NCBI GenBank assembly: GCA_016795285.1 | Contig: JAEUIC010000014.1 | Span: forward strand, 43,715-107,714 | DNA: 64,000 nt | Source of the DNA: Planctomycetota bacterium | Lineage (GTDB): Bacteria > Planctomycetota > B15-G4 > SIAN01 | Direction: 5' to 3' | Part shown: positions 58,997 through 64,000 of the stretch, in pieces | Numbering within the stretch: the first letter of the stretch is position 1 | Layout: every line of letters begins with the position of its first letter | The notes under the pieces: model-generated | Databases searched by the model: none | What the model was told of the DNA's origin: nothing | Seen by the model: the letters and a program-made list of their open reading frames with translations, nothing else | Made by a program: the position numbers and the translations under genes

Positions 58997-59911
58997 TCAG
59001 GTCGAGAGCGTCTCGAGCAGCCGCTTGGCCGCGCGGATTCCTTCCGCCTCGCTGAGTCGCTCGCCCTCGTACTCGATGCCGACGAAGCCGCGGTAGCCCG
59101 CGGCGCGCACGAGGCCGAGCATCCGCGCGTAGTCGGTGCGCGTCTCGCGGCCCTCCGCGTCGAAGTCGTGGCACTTCGCCGAGACCGCCTTGGCGAACGG
59201 CAGCATCGCCGCGACCGCCGCGTAGCGGTCCACGTCGTCGGGGAAGTTCCCGAAGTCGGGCAGCGTCCCGACATTGCTCATGGCCACGCCGCGCATCACC
59301 GCGACGAGGTCGTCGGGATACGACGACATCCCCCAGTGGTTCTCGCAGAGGACGTGGAGCGACCGCTCGGCCGCCATCTCGCCGAGCCGCTTCAGGCTGT
59401 CGATGCAGCGCTGCTGGTCGACCGGCGTGCCAGGCCGTCCGCCCGTGTTGACGCGGATCGAGTGGCAGCCGAGGTTGGCCGCGATCTCGAGCCACTTGCG
59501 GTGGTTGGCCACCGCCTGGAGGCGATCGGCGTCGCGCTCGGCCGAGAGGTCGCCCTCGGCGTCGCACATGATCAGCAGCACCTTCACGTCGTGCTTGGCG
59601 GCGCTCGCCAGCAGCTCCTGCTGCGCGCGCCACGTGGGCGACGGGAACATCGTGTTCACCAGCTCGATCGCCCCGATGCCGAACTCCTCGCGCGCGACGC
59701 GCGGGAAGTCGGCGAGCGGCAGCTTGCCCTCACTGAAGTGGCGGCGGTGGAGCGACCAGCCGGCGAGCGAGATCGAGAACCAAGGCGCCGCACCCGCAGC
59801 GCCCGCTGCCACCGGTGCCGCCTGCGCCGGCGCGTTCGCCGCGAGCAGCGGCGCCGCACCGGCCGCCGCCGCAGCGCCCCCCACGACCTTCAGGAACTCG
59901 CGCCGGTCCAT
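58997..59911 (-). CDS. Tat-exported sugar phosphate isomerase/epimerase-like TIM-barrel protein
   Basis: A 304-residue protein with a twin-arginine signal MDRREFLKVVGGAAA. A xylose-isomerase-like TIM barrel follows, with metal-ligand-type residues in GAIELVNTMF, HVLCENHWGMSS, LPDFGNF and GFVGIEYEGER. Such exported proteins are abundant in Planctomycetota and probably act on sugars in the periplasm; the substrate is unknown. Confidence 0.82.
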   Translation of the reverse strand: MDRREFLKVVGGAAAAAGAAPLLAANAPAQAAPVAAGAAGAAPWFSISLAGWSLHRRHFSEGKLPLADFPRVAREEFGIGAIELVNTMFPSPTWRAQQELLASAAKHDVKVLLIMCDAEGDLSAERDADRLQAVANHRKWLEIAANLGCHSIRVNTGGRPGTPVDQQRCIDSLKRLGEMAAERSLHVLCENHWGMSSYPDDLVAVMRGVAMSNVGTLPDFGNFPDDVDRYAAVAAMLPFAKAVSAKCHDFDAEGRETRTDYARMLGLVRAAGYRGFVGIEYEGERLSEAEGIRAAKRLLETLST

Positions 59912-60042
59912 CGTTCCCTCCTCGAGCGCCCGGCACCTCGGCGCCGGGACGGAAACGGGGCGCAGCCCATGCTCGAGCTGCGCCCCGCGACGATGCGTCG
60001 ATCGAGCGGCTCAGGACGCGCGGGCGCGCCCCGAGGAGTCGC

Positions 60043-60627
60043 TCACTTCATGTCCTTCATGTAGCTCTTCAGGCCGTCGAAGTTGGGCTTCATCGCCTTG
60101 GCGCCCGTCTTCCAGTTGGCCGGGCAGACCTCGCCGTTGGCCTTCGTGTACTGGAACGCCTCGATCAGGCGCAGCGTCTCGTCGACGTTGCGGCCGACCG
60201 CGAGGTTGTTGACCGTCGCGTGCTGCACGACCCCGTCCGGATCGATCAGGAAGAGGGCGCGCAACGCGATGCCGGCGTCCGTCAGCACGCCGAGCGAGCG
60301 GGCGAGGTTGCCGCCCAAGTCGGCGATCAGCGGCATCTTGATCCCCTCGACGCCGCCCTCGGCGCGCGGCGTCTTCTGGTAGACGCGGTGGGTGAAGTGG
60401 CTGTCGACGCTGACGCCCATCACCTGCGTGTTGAGCTTGCCGAACTGCGCGCCGGCGGTGTCGTAGGCGACGATCTCCGTCGGGCAGACGAAGGTGAAAT
60501 CGAGCGGGTAGAAGAGCAGGACGGTCCACTTGCCCTTCAGCGTCGCCGAGTCGATCGTGGAGAACTCGCCGCTGGTGCTGGCGTTCAACTTGAAGGCCGG
60601 AAGCGGCTTGCCAACGATGCTGTCCAT
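60043..60627 (-). CDS. 2-Cys peroxiredoxin (AhpC/Prx type)
   Basis: A 194-residue protein. The peroxidatic Cys48 is in FTFVCPTE and the resolving Cys168 is in GEVCPANW, so it is a typical 2-Cys peroxiredoxin reducing hydrogen peroxide and alkyl peroxides. ATG at 60627 has AAAAGGAG 9 nt upstream. It is divergent from speA. Confidence 0.93.
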   Translation of the reverse strand: MDSIVGKPLPAFKLNASTSGEFSTIDSATLKGKWTVLLFYPLDFTFVCPTEIVAYDTAGAQFGKLNTQVMGVSVDSHFTHRVYQKTPRAEGGVEGIKMPLIADLGGNLARSLGVLTDAGIALRALFLIDPDGVVQHATVNNLAVGRNVDETLRLIEAFQYTKANGEVCPANWKTGAKAMKPNFDGLKSYMKDMK

Positions 60628-60990
60628 TCGGGATGGCTCCTTTTCGTGTCCTGGATGCGGGGTAGGTCGAAGGATCGCCGGGCGATGCCGCGGGATCTCG
60701 CGGCGATCGCGAGGGATCGCGGTCGGCCGCGACGGCGCTCGAGGCGTCCGCCGCGCGCCGCGAACTTCGCGCGCGCCACGGGTGAGCAACGCAAGCTACG
60801 GTCCGTCGTCGGCGAATTCCACGAGCCGCCCGGCCGACGCCTCCGACACTCGCGGCGCACCCGCCCCGCGCGCGCCGCGCGGCCGCTCCCTCGACAACGG
60901 GGCCTCCGATCGTTTTTCTTGTGCCCCGCGCGCGCACGGCGAAGCCGTCTCGCGCGACGAACTGGCGACCGCAACGGGAGGCTTCCGGAG
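60628..60990. other. 363-nt divergent spacer between peroxiredoxin and speA
   Basis: No credible gene on either strand. It should hold the promoters of both neighbours. A small hairpin CCGCG/CGCGG (60688-60692, 60699-60703) and several GATCGC motifs are visible, but no clear promoter boxes can be assigned. Confidence 0.5.
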
Positions 60991-62916
60991 TTGCTCACCA
61001 ATCCAGAGGGCCGCAGCTGGAGCAGCGAGCAGAGCGATCAGCTCTACTCGCTCTCGGCCTGGGGCCGCGGGTACTTCCGCATCAACGAGTCCGGCAACAT
61101 CGAGGTCCACCCGCGCCCGGAGAAGAGCAAGGGCTCGATCGACCTGAAGCAGCTGATCGATGACCTGCGCCGCCGCGGCATCCCGCTGCCGGTCACGGTC
61201 CACTTCGACGGCATCCTCGAGGATCGCGTCGAGCACATCTTCAGCTGCTTCCAGCGCTCGATCGCCGAGTACGGCTTCAAGGGGCGCTACCGCGGCGTCT
61301 ACCCGATCAAGGTGAACCAGCACCGCCAGGTCGTCGACGTGCTGCTGCGCGCCGGCCGGCCGCACGGGCTCGGACTCGAAGTCGGCAGCAAGCCCGAGCT
61401 GCTCGCCGTGCTGGCGCTGATGGACAACCCCGACGCGCTGCTGGTCTGCAACGGCTACAAGGACCGCGTCTTCCTCGAGACGGCGCTGCTCGCCACGCGG
61501 CTCGGCCACCAGCCGGTCATCGTCATCGAGCGCTTCACCGAGCTCGTCGACCTCATCCAGATCGCGCGCGACTTGAACATCAAGCCGGTCGTCGGGCTGC
61601 GCGCCAAGCTGATGTCGAAGGGCTCGGGCAAGTGGGAGAGCTCGGGCGGCGAGCGCAGCAAGTTCGGCCTCACCGCCACCGAGATCACCGAGGCGGTCGA
61701 GCTGATGCGTCGCGAGGGCTGCCTCGACTCGCTGCAGCTGCTCCACTTCCACCTCGGCAGCCAGATCACGGCGATCGCCAACCTGAAGACGGCGCTGCGC
61801 GAGGGCGCGCGCCTCTACGTCGAGCTCAACAAGCTCGGCGCCAACATGAAGTACCTCGACGTCGGCGGCGGGCTCGGCGTCGACTACGACGGCTCGCGCA
61901 CCAACTTCGTCGTCAGCAAGGACTACTCCGACCAGGAGTACGCCAACGACGTGGTCTGGATCGTGCAGGAGATCTGCGACGGCGCCGGCGTTCGCCACCC
62001 CGACCTGATCTCCGAGTCGGGCCGCGCGCTGGTCGCCCACCACTCGGTGCTGATCGTCGACGTGATGGGCGCCAACGTCATGAGCGATCGGCCGCCGCCG
62101 GCGACGCCGCCCGCCGACGCCCATCCGGTGCTGAAGAACCTCTGGGAGGCCTACCAGAGCATCAACGTCCGCAACTTCCGCGAGACGTTCCACGACGTCG
62201 CCTCGACCAAGGACGAGATCCACACGCTCTTCATGCACGGGATCCTCGGCTTGAAGGACCGCGCCTACGCCGAAGAGCTCGACATCGCGACGCGGAACAA
62301 GGTGCTGAAGCTGGTGCGCAAGCTCGACGAGATGCCCGAGGAGCTCGAGCACCTCGAGCGCGACCTCGCCGACACCTACTTCTGCAACTTCTCGATCTTC
62401 CAGTCGCTGCCCGACACCTGGGCGATCAAGCACCTCTTCCCGACGCTGCCGATCAGCGGCCACAAGAACCGGCCGTCGCGCCACGCGGTGCTGGCCGACA
62501 TCACCTGCGACTCGGACGGCAAGGTCGACCGCTTCATCGACCTGAAGGACGTGAAGGAGACGCTGCTCCTCCACCCGATCGAGGCGTCGACCGGCCCCTA
62601 CGAGCTCGGCTTCTTCCTGGTCGGCGCCTACCAGGAGATCCTCGGCGACCCGCACAACCTCTTCGGCGACACCTCCGCGGTGCACGTCGACGTCGCCGAG
62701 GACGGCACCTACGACATCCGCCATCTCGTCGAGGGCGACCGCGTGAGCGAGGTGCTCGCGTTCGTCGAGTACAGCAAGCGCGACCTGATGGAGCGGGTGC
62801 GGCGCGCCGCCGAGGCGGCGCTGAAGAACGGCCGCATCACCTTCGAGGAGTCGGGGCGGTTGCTGAAGCGCTACGAGGAGGGGATGGAGTCGTACACCTA
62901 CCTCTCGAGAAGCTGA
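60991..62916 (+). CDS. speA: Biosynthetic arginine decarboxylase
   Basis: A 641-residue PLP fold III enzyme that makes agmatine from arginine for polyamine synthesis. PLP Lys107 is in VYPIKVNQHRQ. HFHLGSQI, LDVGGGLGVDYDGS, DLISESGRALVAHH and the SpeA-type C-terminal region with TSAVHV are present. The start is TTG at 60991 behind GGGAGG; the family N-terminus begins there and no ATG fits. The stop is embedded in the first of two tandem hairpins. Confidence 0.94.
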   Translation: MLTNPEGRSWSSEQSDQLYSLSAWGRGYFRINESGNIEVHPRPEKSKGSIDLKQLIDDLRRRGIPLPVTVHFDGILEDRVEHIFSCFQRSIAEYGFKGRYRGVYPIKVNQHRQVVDVLLRAGRPHGLGLEVGSKPELLAVLALMDNPDALLVCNGYKDRVFLETALLATRLGHQPVIVIERFTELVDLIQIARDLNIKPVVGLRAKLMSKGSGKWESSGGERSKFGLTATEITEAVELMRREGCLDSLQLLHFHLGSQITAIANLKTALREGARLYVELNKLGANMKYLDVGGGLGVDYDGSRTNFVVSKDYSDQEYANDVVWIVQEICDGAGVRHPDLISESGRALVAHHSVLIVDVMGANVMSDRPPPATPPADAHPVLKNLWEAYQSINVRNFRETFHDVASTKDEIHTLFMHGILGLKDRAYAEELDIATRNKVLKLVRKLDEMPEELEHLERDLADTYFCNFSIFQSLPDTWAIKHLFPTLPISGHKNRPSRHAVLADITCDSDGKVDRFIDLKDVKETLLLHPIEASTGPYELGFFLVGAYQEILGDPHNLFGDTSAVHVDVAEDGTYDIRHLVEGDRVSEVLAFVEYSKRDLMERVRRAAEAALKNGRITFEESGRLLKRYEEGMESYTYLSRS

Positions 62917-62985
62917 CGAGCGAAGCTCGCAGCTTCTCGAGGCGGAGTTGGAGCTGACGAGCGGAGCTCGCAGCTCAACTCCGCC
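62904..62985 (+). terminator. Two tandem hairpins sharing a common loop at the speA 3' end
   Basis: Hairpin 1: CTCGAGAAGCT (62904-62914) with AGCTTCTCGAG (62931-62941). Hairpin 2: GGCGGAGTTG (62941-62950) with CAACTCCGCC (62976-62985), plus inner AGCT/AGCT. The inner 24-nt segments (62911-62934 and 62952-62975) differ at one base, while the outer stems differ fully but each stays complementary. The TGA of speA lies in hairpin 1. Likely transcription end or a repeat-derived element. Confidence 0.8.
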
Positions 62986-63188
62986 GCTCGCTCGCGGGAG
63001 CGGGGCGGCGGGGCGGCGGCTGCTGCGCAGCGCCACTCGGGAGCGGCGGAGGGGAGCGCAGGGGTGCGGTGCAGCGCCGCGGGGTGGGCGCGTCGGGGGC
63101 GGGCTCGCTAGAGTGCCCGGCCCGATTTCGGGCCCGACGCGCGCGCAACGGCGGCGGCAGGGCTCTTCGTCTTCGCTAGAGCGAGCCC

Positions 63189-64000
63189 ATGGGCCACGTC
63201 ACCTCCTTCTCCCTCACTCCCGGCAAGCGCGTCCTCTTCCTCACCAAGGACCCGCAACTGGTCCGCCGCCAGTTGAGCGGCGAACTGAACCTCACGCTCG
63301 ACGACGTGTCGGTCGACGACCTGCTCGACAACGTCAACACCGACGCGATGACGCCGGCTTGGGTCTGCTTCGACTGGGATCCGGCGGAGATCGCGAAGAA
63401 CGCCTACGCCGGGCTGATCGTCGAGGGCGTCCGGCTGGTGCCGACCGAGGCGCTGCGGAAGGGCAACTTCGAGGTGATCGTCAGCGGCTACCGCAAGGGG
63501 ACCGGCTCGTCGCGCGAGACGGCGGTGCAGGCCGAGAAGTGGTCGGGCATCCGCATGGCGGTCGCGGCCTCGTTCGCGCCGATCCACGGGCGCAACAACA
63601 TCAACCAGGGCGTCCTGATGGGCGACCACGCGATGCTGCGGCGCCTGCAGCGCGGCGAGTCGATCCCGCTCGCCGAGCTCACCGCCGGCAAGGACCCGAT
63701 CACGAAGCTCCTCATCGAGCACGGCGGGCTGTTCAAGTTCGCGGCGGCGCTGAAGCGGGGCGAGGTGACGCTCCCCCCCATCACCACCGAGCGCCGGCCG
63801 ATGACGATGGCCGAGAAGATCATCGCGCGCCACGCGCTCGCCGGCCCGGCGCCGGGCAGCCGCGAGGTCTTCGTGCAGCCGGGCGATGCGCTGCTGATCA
63901 AGGTCGACGCCGGCTACTCGCACGAGTTCACCACCGCGCAGGTGCACGCCTTCCTCACGGAAGAGTTCGGGCCGGGGTATCGCGTGCAGAACCCGGCGAA
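63189..64000 (+). CDS. Aconitase/3-isopropylmalate dehydratase with N-terminal swivel domain (3' end outside window)
   Basis: 270 residues are visible to the right edge with no stop. The N-terminal part is the small-subunit (swivel) type: DAMTPAWVCFDWDP, then VIVSGYRKGTGSSRETAVQ and the large-subunit-like AASFAPIHGRNNINQGVLMG. PMTMAEKIIARHALAG and DAGYSHEFTTAQVHAFLTEE follow, entering the large Fe-S domain. So swivel precedes the catalytic domain in one chain, opposite to separate leuC/leuD. ATG at 63189 is the first start consistent with this frame. Confidence 0.82.
   Translation, partial: MGHVTSFSLTPGKRVLFLTKDPQLVRRQLSGELNLTLDDVSVDDLLDNVNTDAMTPAWVCFDWDPAEIAKNAYAGLIVEGVRLVPTEALRKGNFEVIVSGYRKGTGSSRETAVQAEKWSGIRMAVAASFAPIHGRNNINQGVLMGDHAMLRRLQRGESIPLAELTAGKDPITKLLIEHGGLFKFAAALKRGEVTLPPITTERRPMTMAEKIIARHALAGPAPGSREVFVQPGDALLIKVDAGYSHEFTTAQVHAFLTEEFGPGYRVQNPA

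Noticed and set aside
63108..63947. Minus-strand open frame of 279 codons at the right edge
   Set aside because: The plus strand there codes the isopropylmalate dehydratase-type protein with clear motifs; the minus frame is its shadow.

Overview
The window is GC-rich (roughly 70 percent by eye), densely packed bacterial chromosome with about 57 protein genes and four tRNA genes. It carries no phage, insertion sequence or CRISPR array that I can recognise. Several gene types together suggest a Planctomycetota-like bacterium: a stand-alone SWIB-domain protein, a DUF1080 (3-keto-disaccharide hydrolase) lipoprotein, an isopropylmalate dehydratase/aconitase with the small swivel domain fused in front, a Tat-exported sugar isomerase-like protein, and many lipoproteins and beta-propeller secreted proteins. 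This placement is inference from gene content, not a phylogenetic result.

Layout. 1-2271: end of purL, then purQ (purine synthesis). 2271-7787: a membrane-anchored carboxypeptidase-regulatory-like protein and a fused membrane/spermidine-synthase-like/TPR protein. purQ and both of these genes are followed, directly at the stop codon and in the sense direction, by copies of a 35-nt repeat. 7953-13030: Lon-type protease, EamA exporter, redoxin, galactokinase. 13203-15607: tRNA-His, -Arg, -Lys and -Leu around a propeller lipoprotein. 15707-20682: envelope proteins ending with ychF. 20794-26878: membrane protein, RluA-type pseudouridine synthase, bL34, glycosyltransferase, thioesterase, ion transporter. 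26935-32891: enoyl-CoA hydratase, alcohol dehydrogenase, ThiF-type E1 enzyme and a 930-residue secreted propeller protein.

33121-38571 is a compact operon rny-ispA-dxs-nadK (RNase Y, prenyl diphosphate synthase, DXP synthase, NAD kinase). 38927-43052 holds two membrane proteins, a HEAT-like exported protein and a class IV aminotransferase. It is divergent from xerC, which is followed by an ECF sigma factor, its anti-sigma factor and a secreted protein with a secretin-like motif. 47018-52829 holds a threonine/serine dehydratase, small membrane and lipoproteins, a TM2 zinc-ribbon protein and a thioredoxin-cytochrome c-copper monooxygenase fusion. 52972-55132 is a translationally coupled epimerase-like, Nudix and degenerate GHMP-kinase set. 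55107-58274 holds DUF971, Mrp with a histidine-rich tail, a small exported protein and an inositol-phosphatase-type enzyme. 58550-64000 holds SWIB, the sugar isomerase-like protein, peroxiredoxin, arginine decarboxylase (speA) and the start of the fused isopropylmalate dehydratase.

Recurrent themes are 4-nt ATGA/GTGA stop-start overlaps, frequent GTG and TTG starts behind clear Shine-Dalgarno sites, and short repeats that begin exactly at stop codons.
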